Source of the DNA: Macrostomum hystrix
Taxonomy: Eukaryota; Platyhelminthes; Macrostomidae
Length of the DNA stretch: 64,000 nucleotides
NCBI GenBank assembly: GCA_950097015.1
Contig: CATNEN010000039.1
Location: 7,270,501-7,334,500 of the forward strand
Reading direction: 5' to 3'
Shown here: positions 1 to 10,800 of the stretch, in pieces
Numbering within the stretch: position 1 is the stretch's first letter
How the letters are laid out: every line of letters starts with the position of its first letter
Made by a program: the position numbers and the translations under genes
Notes under the pieces: model-generated
Seen by the model: the letters and a program-made list of their open reading frames with translations, nothing else
Databases searched by the model: none
Told to the model about the DNA's origin: nothing

Positions 1-285
1 GTATGCGAGTTCACGAGGGATGCGCCCTCCACGGCAGCCCCGTGGCAGCGGACTGAGTTCAAGCGTACCAGCTACAATTACCCCAGCACTGGCTACTGCT
101 ACACCGACTTGCCGCAGGTGAGAAATGCGATGCATTGCGTGGCTGCTGCCAAGCGAATCGGCAGCAGCCAACAACTGCTGTACAACCGCAGGCTGGAACT
201 GTGCCGCCTGCTGCAGTTCACAGACGCTCAGGTCGAGGAGGCGATTGAGAACAGCGCCGACTGGGTGAAGTACTCCATGAGCTGA
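1..285 (+). CDS. C-type lectin-like secreted protein, 3' end only
   Basis: Frame 1 is open from the first base to TGA at 283-285 (94 codons). It encodes the end of a C-type lectin-like domain followed by the C-terminal cysteine domain shared by the paralogues at 1982-2719, 6824-7591 and 46767-47498. It differs from 7307-7591 at only two bases, one of which gives Arg instead of Lys in the YNR(K/R)LELC segment. The 5' part lies outside the window. Probably a recent duplicate of the 6824 gene; the function is unknown beyond secretion and possible carbohydrate or protein binding. Confidence 0.8.
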   Translation, partial: VCEFTRDAPSTAAPWQRTEFKRTSYNYPSTGYCYTDLPQVRNAMHCVAAAKRIGSSQQLLYNRRLELCRLLQFTDAQVEEAIENSADWVKYSMS

Positions 286-1084
286 AGCAGCTCACATGAG
301 CATTGTTGCTATTGGCAACCTGGACCCTGATGCTGTGAACATTGTCTCTGGGAAGCTGGGTTTTAAATTGTCAGTTAGTAAAAGCAAAGCCATTCCTATT
401 GCACTTTTAAAGCTCTTTCTAAAGCTTTGTATTATTAATTGCATCAGACAAGGTCCTCTACTTGATGGTTCAAGACATGGAGAATGCACAGAGTTACTGG
501 AAAGGTATGATTTAGCTAACTTTCGCTTCTTTAGCAAAACGAGCTTGCTTTTATAACCTCAATAATTGAATTTCTCTTGCTCATGCACCTTCAGAATATA
601 TGCTATCGTTTTTGCACTATTTATTGCATGTGGATTTTGAAGCAAATAGTTAAATATCAGCACCTTCTATTGCTTAGCTCCTAACAAGTTGAGAATTTCA
701 TTTTGTCTGTCGCTTTCTGATTTCAAGAAATCTCAAGATGAAATTTATACGTTCTGAATTTTAACTTCTCCAGTTCTTTTTTTGCATGTTCAATCAAAAA
801 GAATTATTAGTCTGTCGATTAACGTTGTCATTAATTTTCATTATTTACTTAGATTGTTGCCAAATTGCCAAAATGAAAACTGTATGAAAACTGGTTTGTT
901 TGGCTTGGACGACTTGGAAAACAGATCCTTTGTCGCAGGTTTCACTAATGCACTCAACGTGTCAATCCAAGCGCGAGTTGTTCAAGATTTAGGCATGCGA
1001 GTAGATTCAGGTGCCAAATCTAAATTAATGTTTGCCTAAACGATTCGATGCAGAAGACTTTAGTCTGCTCAGAGCTGCACAAAG
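286..1084. other. intergenic, no gene seen
   Basis: The first ~33 bases after the stop still match the 3' flank of the 6824-7591 gene. Similarity then ends abruptly near position 318. The rest is AT-rich with only short, unrecognised open frames. Confidence 0.5.
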
Positions 1085-1345
1085 CATATTACGCCAATCA
1101 AAGAACGTCAGTCCATGGACTGGGACTGGGGGACACCACACCTACCCTCAATTGCCCCAGCAAATGCTGGAACCCATTTAGCAACTGCAGGTGAACTGAA
1201 GCAATGCAGGGTTAATTGTATTGCCACAGGGCACAATTTGTTCCAGTGGAGTCGGGAATCGAACCCCCGACCTTTGAGTCGTAAGTCCGACGCGCTCGAG
1301 CTGTCATGGCTCTCGGCAACAACCCCCCCTGAATACAACCTGGGA
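1085..1345 (-). mobile_element. tRNA-derived SINE, family A
   Basis: Read on the minus strand it has a tRNA-like head with a B-box-like GGTTCGATTCCCGAC, then a body with the CCAGTCCATGGACTG palindrome. Near-identical heads or bodies recur at 23060-23260, 24385-24605, 32050-32210 and 32255-32510. The acceptor stem does not pair and the tail is long, so this is a SINE rather than a tRNA gene. Confidence 0.7.
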
Positions 1346-1585
1346 GCGGGCATACTATAGCTTTATGTTTCATGCGAATATGTTTCTATAAATATTTTAT
1401 TACATTTCTAAATAGCACACAAAACATTTTCATAAGCTGTGAGCGAAATTTACATAATTTCCCGGCATAACTGTTGTAAGTAGCAAAAAACGTGAATGTT
1501 CAAGGCTATTGAGCCACTTCTGAAACATTTACCATTGGGACAACTGACAGCAGACACACGTGTTTATAAAGAATTTAATATTTTC

Positions 1586-1855
1586 AGGATGGCTGTGAGC
1601 ACTGGATCATCATTTTGATAACACACGTGCAGCCAGCGAGAGAGGCAAATCTGAATATTCAGCTGACTCCTTAGCCCACACAGATACCGCACTTTGTAAT
1701 CGTCAGTTAGTGTACACTGTCATTGTGCCTTGGGGGTTTGCCCTCATCTGCAAAAAATACACGACGAGCCCCCAAGCCATTATCTCACTGGCTGCGACAC
1801 AGAAGAATGCGACCTCGCCGCGAAATCAGCGTCGTTGGTTAACACTCTAAGCATT
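1586..1855 (-). mobile_element. tRNA-derived SINE, family B, diverged copy
   Basis: It shares blocks with the family B copies at 3380-3665 and 5898-6256: the GCAGCCAGCGAG block, a CATCGTCAGGCAGTGTACACT-like block (here CAGTTAGTGTACACTGTCA), a GCCTTGG..TTTGCCCTCA block and the final CCTCGCCGCGAA...GGTTAACACTC tRNA-like head. Minus orientation. Confidence 0.65.
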
Positions 1856-1981
1856 CTATTGGTTACGCGCCGGGATCCAATCAAAAATCTTCACAAATCC
1901 AAAACATAATCGCATCAGTTTCTCTTGCCCTTTAATTGCTTTGAAACTTGTCTGGACACGGGGCTCATTTGAAACCCAACG

Positions 1982-2719
1982 ATGCAGATTTGGCTGTGCA
2001 TCGCCCTGCATCTAAGCGTGCAGCTGCTGGGAGCAGAGTCCCAATGCCCCGCTCCGTACTGGGTCGAGGCAGGAAAGTGCATCTTCGTGAGCACGCCGCA
2101 GAGCCACAGCTGGTGCTCGGCCAACCGGCTCTGCTCATCGATGGGCGGTGAGTTGATCAACGTGTACAGCTCGCTGCAGCAGCTCGCGAACATGCCGAGT
2201 GTGTACTGCAACTGCAAGCTGTGGCTCGGACTGACGGACTTGTCCGATGAGAGAGAGAACGACAGATCCGGCTGGTTTATGCTCAACGGCAATGGCATTC
2301 TGCGGCTGAACAATAGCATGTGGTTCAGCGGCATGCCGAACAACAATGGCAATCAGGACTGCCTGACTCAATCATCGATTGACTTCAAATTCATCGATCT
2401 GTCGTGTTCGAGCAAGCGCGGTTTCCTCTGCGAGTTTTCAGAAATGGCAGCCAACCCTCAGCAGACGACCAGCTCTCAATGGCAGCTGACACAGTTCAAG
2501 CGCTCCAGCTACAACCCCAGCACTGAGTACTGCTACACCGATGTGAAGGCCCGGACTGCCATGAAGTGTGTTGCGGCTGCAATGCGTGCTGGCTCCACCA
2601 GCAAGCACGTGCTGTTCAACCGCAAGCTGAAACTGTGTCGCCTGCTGGAGTTCACCGATGCTCAGGTCGAGGAGGAGATCGAGACCAGCGCCGACTGGGT
2701 CAAGTACAAACTTGTCTGA
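1982..2719 (+). CDS. secreted C-type lectin-like protein with PAN-like tail
   Basis: A single-exon gene of 245 aa. Residues 1-20 are a signal peptide ending just before Gln-Cys-Pro. Residues ~22-150 form a C-type lectin-like domain: the cysteine start, WCSANRLCSSMGGELIN, a WLGLTDL core, and a W...MPNN..NQDCL segment before FIDLSC and FLCEF. The usual EPN/QPD sugar-specificity tripeptide is MPN and the WND motif is reduced to IDL, so calcium-dependent sugar binding is uncertain. Residues ~165-245 form a second domain with the pattern C-Y, KCVAAA, FNRKLKLCRLL, ending ADWVKY; it resembles a PAN/apple core but I cannot assign it firmly. CCAAT-like boxes lie ~100-125 bp upstream of the ATG. No intron is needed. 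Likely an extracellular recognition or mucosal lectin-like protein. Confidence 0.85.
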   Translation: MQIWLCIALHLSVQLLGAESQCPAPYWVEAGKCIFVSTPQSHSWCSANRLCSSMGGELINVYSSLQQLANMPSVYCNCKLWLGLTDLSDERENDRSGWFMLNGNGILRLNNSMWFSGMPNNNGNQDCLTQSSIDFKFIDLSCSSKRGFLCEFSEMAANPQQTTSSQWQLTQFKRSSYNPSTEYCYTDVKARTAMKCVAAAMRAGSTSKHVLFNRKLKLCRLLEFTDAQVEEEIETSADWVKYKLV

Positions 2720-2839
2720 ACCAATATCGTCTGGAGTGCATGAGATGCCAGGCCTGATGCAGATGTTTTTTAATGCTTTATTAACATCAGTTTGATTGAT
2801 AAAACTGTGTTAAAAATGATAAAATGAATAATTAATTAC

Positions 2840-2956
2840 ACCTGTCCTGATTGGGTTAGATGTGCAGCCGACAGCACAGCCGCTGTATTGCACGGTCGCA
2901 TCTGAAGGCTGCGTACAGCTGTTCAGTCCTCATTCTTGTCTGAGTATGGTGTCTCA
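2840..2956 (-). mobile_element. SINE family A tail fragment
   Basis: The block GCTGCGTACAGCTGTTCAGT and the block ATTACACCTGTCC..TTGG match the distal part of family A copies (compare 19800-19885, 24385-24420 and 29722-29765). Confidence 0.5.
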
Positions 2957-3379
2957 CGGCTATGCCCAAAATTTCAACTGTGCAATTTCAATTGCAGATG
3001 AGATCTATAGAAAACAGAGCAGACGCTGAGTCTATTCTATGAACAGATTTCAATTACTCGCTGCAGCTATCGGCAAAAAATTCCAAGCGGGCGCTTTGTC
3101 TGAACCAAAAAATAATAGGTCCAGAAGCAGGCCGACGATAAGTAGGAGAAATTTTAGCTGTCGAATGAAGCGTGACAGAAAAGCAAGCATTTTTTCTGGA
3201 AAATTTTACCCGGTATCGGCTTTTTGAAGTATTAAAAAATGCCTAGTAAACTTCAGCTCAACAGATCAACAATCTTCAGGACATTATCAGCCCACGTTTT
3301 GTTGAATCGACGCGCTATTATTAATTTCCTATTTAAAAATCAATGGGCACTATTAATTATTAAAAGCTTACGATCAATT
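2957..3379. other. intergenic, nothing recognised
   Basis: No coding or repeat signature is visible apart from short open frames with no domain. Confidence 0.4.
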
Positions 3380-3668
3380 TAGGGGGTGAGTTGCAGTGCG
3401 GTTAATGCGTTTGCCTCTCGCACCAAGGTCCCTGAGTTTGATTCCGCAGCGAAGACACATCCATTTGGAGGCTTGTCGTACAATTTGCGCCCTTGAGGGC
3501 CAACCTCCAAGGCACAGTGGAATGTACACTGCCTGACGATGAAAAAGTACGGCCAGATGTACACACCTGTGTGAGCGTATGCCTGCGTATTAGTATACTG
3601 TGTGCGTGAGTGCTCAGGGGGTCTAGCGTCACCTAATGATGTGCCACTACCCGCAGCCCTCCTGCATG
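3380..3668 (+). mobile_element. tRNA-derived SINE, family B
   Basis: The head has an A-box-like GCAGTGCGGTTAATGCG and a B-box-like GGTCCCTGAGTTTGATTCC. It is followed by the family body (TTGAGGGCCAACCTCCAAGG, CACTGCCTGACGATG, ACACACCTGTGTGAGCGT) and the tail GTGCCACTACCCGCAGCCCTCCTGC. At least ten copies in both orientations occur in the window. Confidence 0.75.
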
Positions 3669-4799
3669 AAGGCTCATTTACATTAGCTCCTATTTTGGGA
3701 GTGTAAATCCGGACATAATGACCTATACTAGAGATTTAGTTTAAGTGTAGTGTGAGATAGTATCCATGCTCAATATCTAAGCTAAAACACATTTATGCCA
3801 CTAGTTAAGCTCACAAATCACTCTATCACGAATCACTCTTACATGAAGAATGACATCAAAGGAGCTAACCGCAAAGTTCGCTCATAGCTCATCTAGGAAA
3901 GCACTAATGTTGCCGATGTACTTATAATGATTACAACCCCAATAAATAATGCATTTTTTAAGTATTCAAATTGAGAGATGTGCAATTAGTTAGTTTCTTA
4001 TCAGACAGCAAAGTCTAGCTGCTGTCAAGAAAAAGAAAATATTACTAGACGCTATTTTTTGTTATACCAAAGCTTCCATAATTATTCGATTTTTCAAACA
4101 TTCGTGAGTTGTGGCTCGTCGTGAGCGAATAACTTAAAATGGCCAACAGAATATGGACTAATGGATATTGACTCAAGCGTTAAAGGTAATGCATCTAAAG
4201 GGTAGGGTAGGAGACAATCCATGGGTACTGGTCCATTAAAGTGGGGTACAACGAGTACTTTTAAGTCTGATACCCTATTTAGGTAATAATTTAGGTTTTA
4301 ATTTTCTATGAATAAAAACTCTGACACAAATAGCCCCTGTGCAGTCGAACCCCGGTCAAAGGACATGATGGAACATTGGGCTATTTGGAAATTTGTACAA
4401 ATTTAGCAGCATAAAAAAGGAAAACTTGCAAATTTAGCGCGCAATTAGAGACAATTTCATTTCAGTTTTTTAGCATTTCCGAACGTTAAAACGCTGAAAC
4501 ATTGACACGCGTGTTAGTCAATTTAGAGGAAACACAAAGTGTCAATCATTTTGTCTCTGGTATCCATTTGACGTATACTTGTAATTATCAGCGAATGACA
4601 TACTGGCAAGCAATATGACCAGGACACTTTACTCACGAACAAAGAGCGAAAACTAACTCTCTTCGATTTCAAAATCTTATAATCTCCTAGCCTCTTCAGC
4701 GCCACGAAAGTTAAGCCGATTATAATCTACGAAAATGGGCCTATGAGCAACACTAGACTGAAGGGAAAAAAGCAACATTGAAATGTTAAGCGTTAATGA
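3669..4799. other. intergenic, nothing recognised
   Basis: AT-rich sequence without a long open frame, RNA gene or clear repeat. Confidence 0.4.
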
Positions 4800-5392
4800 T
4801 AAGCGCTAGTGAATTTTATTCGACACTATACAAAAAATTGCACTGCGCCTCAGTGCGGCCTTGCCAGGCCTTCAAACTTTATCAGCATGTCACCCGAATG
4901 TGCCTGCAGCATCTCTGACTTCGGTGGTCACCGACCTTTATCGAGACGGAACTGCTAGAACTTCAACAAGTAATAGTTGAAGTTGACGCCAACATCGAGG
5001 CTTCACCAGCGAAAGTGGAGAAATTCGCTTTAGGGACTTCATGGCCAGCAGCACTCTGCTCATAGTCACCAGAGGTGGTGACTGATTGGTTGAAAGACTA
5101 GGCGAGGGTCCTGTGGTTTAGCTTTGTCCCATATTGAGGCTTGATAAGCGAAATAGGAGAAATATGCATCAGGGTGTCCATCAGGGTGTCCGGCTGGTGC
5201 CACTTGCTGAAGGTCCAGCAGCTCCGTCTAGTTAAAGGTGCGCGACCACCGAAGTCGGACATGATGCAGGCACATTCGACTAAAGTGCTGATAAAGTTTG
5301 AAGGCCTGGAAAGGCGGCACTAAGGCGCAGTCCGAATTCGTGTATTGAGTTATAAAATTCACTAGCTCTTACGGGAAAATCTGACTGTAGGA
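4800..5392. mobile_element. foldback (inverted-repeat) element
   Basis: The left arm (~4800-4985) and the right arm (~5195-5390) are diverged reverse complements of each other. Both contain the AGGCCTTCAAACTTTATCAG block, an AATGTGCCTGCA block and a GACTTCGGTGGTC block. The ~200-bp centre has no coding potential. A third, partial copy of the arm sits at 25345-25495 inside a DEG/ENaC intron. This is a non-autonomous foldback or MITE-like element. Confidence 0.65.
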
Positions 5393-5579
5393 CAATGTTC
5401 ATGTACCATATGCACTGACCTACACACACTCCTTCTCTTATTCTCTCCAATGTGCCGTTCTAACCTGACCCCCAAAATAATGTACAATTTGGCCCTCCAA
5501 TACAATAAATATCGATGCTAAAGCCTCGATCTGACTGGGCAAGTTATTATTTTTCATTGAGCTTGCAAATACCGCGGCC

Positions 5580-5735
5580 TTGACTTTACTACACTGACCT
5601 TCGGCCAGAACCGATAAAATCTATACGGTCTGAAAGGCTGGCGACTCGATTCTTGTTTCAGAAGATGCGCAATAAAAAGTTTGCCCGTGTTCTTGAGTTT
5701 TGTGTGTGCAGCAAAAATAATTGTCATTGAGGATT
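5580..5735. repeat. dispersed repeat shared with 25300-25610
   Basis: The block TTCAGAAGATGCGCAA.AAAAAGTT, then GCCCGTGTTCTTGAGTTTT and GTGCAGCAAAAAT, is repeated at 25518-25602. The TTCGGCCAGAACCG block is present there in inverted form. These are pieces of one mosaic repeat family that includes the foldback arms. The rest of 5393-5897 shows no gene. Confidence 0.55.
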
Positions 5736-5897
5736 CTTGGAATAAAATGGCGAAAAATGGCTTCATTTCAAGGACGTCTAGACTAACGTATTGCTACTAG
5801 TTTTCCTGGAATCATTTGCTTAGCATTCTGCGAACGTACCAATATTTTCAGCTATTTCAATATTCTTAGTACTCTAATATAATAATAATTATAATAA

Positions 5898-6256
5898 CTG
5901 CAGGAGGGCTGCGGGCAGTCATTATTTAGTGACACTAGACCCGCAGCCAGCGAGGAGGCAATTCTGCCCATTTCGCTGATTCCTGAGCACACACGCACAC
6001 AGATACTGTACGCAGGCATACGCTCACACAGTTGTGTACCTCTGCCCTGACTTTCTCATCGTCAGGCAGTGTACACTCTCACTGTGCCTTGGAGGTTGGC
6101 CCTCAAGGGCGTAAATTGCACGTAAATTCGGGGACAAGTCCTCAAGCCTTCTCTCCGCGGCTGCGCCCCAAATAAATGTGGCCTTGCCGTGGAATCGAAC
6201 TTAGGGACCGTGGTGCGAGAGGCAAACGCGATAACCGCTCTGCCACCGACCCCCGT
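5898..6256 (-). mobile_element. tRNA-derived SINE, family B, near full length
   Basis: The longest minus-strand copy. It runs from the GCAGGAGGGCTGCGGGCAG tail through CAGCCAGCGAGGAGGCAATT, CTTTCTCATCGTCAGGCAGT and TTCTCTCCGCGGCTGCGCCC to the tRNA-like head, which ends in ACCGCTCTGCCACCGACCCC. Confidence 0.75.
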
Positions 6257-6554
6257 ACTCTAATATTAGTAGTATAATTTGATTTGAACGGCTTCGTAGC
6301 ATAGAAAATAGTAGAAAAACGTTACAGCGACTAATAATAGAAATTTTGTGTGTTTTCTATGTCTAGAAATATTGAAAGAAAATTTATTAGGTACAATAAA
6401 GTCCTCCTTCGTGAGATGCTTTCAATTAGAATTTTGAGTTTGTGTTCACCTACTTGAGACAGTTCAGTCCACTAGCACAGAGTCTCTATTCGAAATCACG
6501 ATTAAAACCAATCGCTGGTCGATAAAATAAATAAGGTATTTTGTAAAAAATGCA

Positions 6555-6625
6555 GTTTCTTCAGGCCGACTCGAACTCCCGACCACTCAGTCAGATCCCG
6601 AAGCTCTAACCAATAGGCTTTAATC
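6555..6625 (-). mobile_element. tRNA-like SINE head (fragment)
   Basis: On the minus strand it reads as an A-box-like TTGGTTAGAGCTTCGG, a spacer and a B-box-like GGTCGGGAGTTCGAGTCGG. It lacks a matching acceptor stem and resembles the family A head at 24530-24600. The rest of 6257-6823 shows no gene; an AATATAAATAATAA stretch at ~6737-6751 could be a TATA-like element for the next gene. Confidence 0.45.
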
Positions 6626-6823
6626 TCCCCGTATTTTCGAAGCGAGTGCAGAGTGCAGTTGATGGAAGCACTGCTGATTGGTCAAACAAAAGCGAAATTC
6701 AAAAGTTTCACGCCAATAACTAGGCAGCACGCAAAAAATATAAATAATAATAGGACATGGTTAAAGGCCAGAAATCTAAAATATTCCGGTTAGTATTCTG
6801 CTTCAAATTCTTAGTCAAATCAA

Positions 6824-7591
6824 ATGCAAGCTCTGAAGCGCGTCACCACTGGACATTGGTGTGTGAGCTCTGCCATCGTGGCCGCATTCGTGTGCAGCCA
6901 GCTACTACCAGTGCAGGCTCAGTGCCCAGTCCCGTTCAGCCTGCAGGCCGGCAGGTGCGTGTTCGTCAACACCTCGCAGAGCTTCAGCTGGTGCTCGGCC
7001 AACCAGCAGTGCGCATCGATGGGAGGCGAGCTCGTCAACACGTACGACACCCTGGCGCTGCTGAACAACCTGTCCGAGCTGAGTTTCAACAGCTCAGTTT
7101 GGATCGGGGTGTCCGACCTGGCGGATGAGAGAAACACCAGTCGGATGGGTTGGCAGAGGATTCTCGACCGAGGACTCCTGCCTCTGGACAGCTCGCTGTG
7201 GGATCCAAGTGATCCAAATAACAAAGAGTCAAATCAGGACTGCCTTGGCAAGACGATTGATGGATTCCATTTGGCAGACCTATTCTGCACCTCTCTGCGC
7301 GGATTGGTATGCGAGTTCACGAGGGATGCGCCCTCCACGGCAGCCCCGTGGCAGCGGACTGAGTTCAAGCGTACCAGCTACAATTACCCCAGCACTGGCT
7401 ACTGCTACACCGACTTGCCGCAGGTGAGAAATGCGATGCATTGCGTGGCTGCTGCCAAGCGAATCGGCAGCAGCCAACAACTGCTGTACAACCGCAAGCT
7501 GGAACTGTGCCGCCTGCTGCAGTTCACAGACGCTCAGGTCGAGGAGGCGATCGAGAACAGCGCCGACTGGGTGAAGTACTCCATGAGCTGA
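6824..7591 (+). CDS. secreted C-type lectin-like protein with PAN-like tail
   Basis: A single-exon gene of 255 aa. The N-terminus has a hydrophobic run ending ...PVQA before Gln-Cys-Pro, so a signal peptide of about 33 residues is likely. The C-type lectin-like domain follows: RCVFVNTSQSFSWCSANQQC, MGGELVNTYD, VWIGVSDLADE, W..SDPNN..SNQDCL, FCTSLRGLVCEF. The sugar-site tripeptide is DPN. The C-terminal ~85 residues repeat the YCYTDL, HCVAAA, LYNRKLELCRLLQF and ADWVKYS pattern of the paralogues. The last 285 bases and ~33 bases of 3' flank are nearly identical to the left window edge. The role is inferred to be extracellular recognition; the ligand is unknown. Confidence 0.85.
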   Translation: MQALKRVTTGHWCVSSAIVAAFVCSQLLPVQAQCPVPFSLQAGRCVFVNTSQSFSWCSANQQCASMGGELVNTYDTLALLNNLSELSFNSSVWIGVSDLADERNTSRMGWQRILDRGLLPLDSSLWDPSDPNNKESNQDCLGKTIDGFHLADLFCTSLRGLVCEFTRDAPSTAAPWQRTEFKRTSYNYPSTGYCYTDLPQVRNAMHCVAAAKRIGSSQQLLYNRKLELCRLLQFTDAQVEEAIENSADWVKYSMS

Positions 7592-7811
7592 AGCAGCTCG
7601 CATGAACATTGTTGCTATTGGCAATAGCACGAATAGAATCGAGTGGAAAAGCATTGTATCGCCTGGAGTCTAGCCTGCTTTTCAAGAACTGCGTGGATGC
7701 GTTTTTTCGCGTGAAACGAACAATATTTTCTCTCTTTTTGTACATGTCACTCGTAGGGCTTTGTGACTTTGAAACCTCGCCGGACCACTTTCAGGGGGGT
7801 TCAGAAATGAG

Positions 7812-10800
7812 GACGATAGCTGGTGCTTATGATAGCTGATGCTTATGATAGCTGATGCTTATGATAGCTGATACTTATGATAGCTGAAGCTTATGATAGC
7901 TGATGCTTATGATAGCTGATGCTTATGATAGCTGATGCTTATGATAGCTGATGCTTATGATAGCTGATGCTTATGATAGCTGATGCTTATGATATAAGCT
8001 GAAGCTTATGATAGCTGATGCTTATGATAGCTGATGCTTATGACAGCTGATGCTTATGATATAAGCTGAAGCTTATGATAGCTGATGCTTATGATAGCTG
8101 ATGCTTATGATAGCTGATGCTTATGATAGCTGATGCTTATGATAGCTGATGCTTATGATAGCTGATGCTTATGATAGCTGATGCTTATGATAGCTGATGC
8201 TTATGATAGCTGATGCTTATGACAGCTGATGCTTATGATATAAGCTGAAGCTTATGATAGCTGATGCTTATGACAGCTGAAGCTTATGATAGCTGATGCT
8301 TATGATAGCTGATGCTTATGATAGCTGATGCTTATGATAGCTGATGCTTATGATAGCTGATGCTTATGATAGCTGATGCTTATGACAGCTGATGCTTATG
8401 ATATAAGCTGAAGCTTATGATAGCTGATGCTTATGATAGCTGATGCTTATGATAGCTGATGCTTATGATAGCTGATGCTTATGATAGCTGATGCTTATGA
8501 TAGCTGATGCTTATGATAGCTGATGCTTATGATAGCTGAAGCTTATGATAGCTGATGCTTATGACAGCTGATGCTTATGATATAAGCTGAAGCTTATGAT
8601 AGCTGATGCTTATGATAGCTCATGCTTATGATATAAGCTGAAGCTTATGATAGCTGATGCTTATGATAGCTGATGCTTATGATAACTGATGCTTATGATA
8701 GCTGATGCTTATGATAGCTGATGCTTATGATAGCTGATGCTTATGATAGCTGAAGCTTATGAGAGCTGATGCTTATGACAGCTGATGCTTATGATATAAG
8801 CTGAAGCTTATGATAGCTGATGCTTATGATAGCTGATGCTTATGATAGCTGATGCTTATGATAGCTGATGCTTATGATAGCTGATGCTTATGATAGCTGA
8901 TGCTTATGATAGCTGATGCTTATGACAGCTGATGCTTATGATATAAGCTGAAGCTTATGATAGCTGATGCTTAAGACAGCTGAAGCTTATGATAGCTGAT
9001 GCTTATGATAGCTGATGCTTATGATAGCTGATGCTTATGATAGCTGATGCTTATGATAGCTGATGCTTATGATAGCTGATGCTTATGACAGCTGATGCTT
9101 TTGATATAAGCTGAAGCTTATGATAGCTGATGCTTATGATAGCTGATGCTTATGATAGCTGATGCTTATGATAGCTGATGCTTATGATAGCTGATGCTTA
9201 TGATAGCTGATGCTTATGATAGCTGATGCTTATGATAGCTGAAGCTTATGATAGCTGATGCTTATGACAGCTGATGCTTATGATATAAGCTGAAGCTTAT
9301 GATAGCTGATGCTTATGATAGCTCACGCTTATGATATAAGCTGAAGCTTATGATAGCTGATGCTTATGATAGCTGAAGCTTATGATAGCTGATGCTTATG
9401 ATAGCTGATGCTTATGATAGCTGAAGCTTATGATAGCTGATGCTTATGACAGCTGATGCTTATGATATAAGCTGAAGCTTATGATAGCTGATGCTTATGA
9501 TAGCTGATGCTTATGATAGCTGATGCTTATGATAGCTGATGCTTATGATAGCTGATGCTTATGATAGCTGATGCTTATGATAGCTGATGCTTATGATAGC
9601 TGATGCTTATGATAGCTGAAGCTTATGATAGCTGATGCTTATGACAGCTGAAGCTTATGATATAAGCTGAAGCTTATGATAGCTGATGCTTATGATAGCT
9701 GATGCTTATGATATAAGCTGAAGCTTATGATAGCTGATGCTTATGATAGCTGATGCTTATGACAGCTGATGCTTATGATATAAGCTGAAGCTTATGATAG
9801 CTGATGCTTATGATAGCTGATGCTTATGATAGCTGATGCTTATGATAGCTGATGCTTATGATAGCTGATGCTTATGATAGCTGAAGCTTATGATAGCTGA
9901 TGCTTATGACAGCTGAAGCTTATGATATAAGCTGAAGCTTATGATAGCTGATGCTTATGATAGCTGATGCTTATGATATAAGCTGAAGCTTATGATAGCT
10001 GATGCTTATGATAGCTGAGGCTTATGACAGCTGATGCTTATGATATAAGCTGAAGCTTATGATAGCTGATGCTTATGATAGCTGATGCTTATGATAGCTG
10101 ATGCTTATGATAGCTGATGCTTATGATAGCTGATGCTTATGATATAAGCTGAAGCTTATGATAGCTGATGCTTATGATAGCTGATGCTTATGATAGCTGA
10201 TGCTTATGATAGCTGATGCTTATGATAGCTGATGCTTATGATAGCTGATGCTTATGATAGCTGATGCTTATGATATAAGCTGAAGCTTATGATAGCTGAT
10301 GCTTATGATAGCTGATGCTTATGATAGCTGATGCTTATGATAGCTGATGCTTATGATAGCTGATGCTTATGATAGCTGATGCTTATGATAGCTGATGCTT
10401 ATGATAGCTGAAGCTTATGATAGCTGATGCTTATGACAGCTGAAGCTTATGATATAAGCTGAAGCTTATGATAGCCGATGCTTATGATAGCTGATGCTTA
10501 TGACAGCTGATGCTTATGATATAAGCTGAAGCTTATGATAGCTGATGCTTATGACAGCTGAAGCTTATGATATAAGCTGAAGCTTATGATAGCTGATGCT
10601 TATGATAGCTGATGCTTATGATATAAGCTGAAGCTTATGATAGCTGATGCTTATGATAGCTGATGCTTATGATAGCTGATGCTTATGATAGCTGAAGCTT
10701 ATGATAGCTGATGCTTATGATAGCTGATGCTTATAATAGCTGATGCTTATGATAGCTGAAGCTTATGATAGCTGATGCTTATGATAGCTGATGCTTATGA

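Noticed and set aside
1108..1360. Paired 81-codon open frames on both strands
   Set aside because: They lie within a SINE family A copy.
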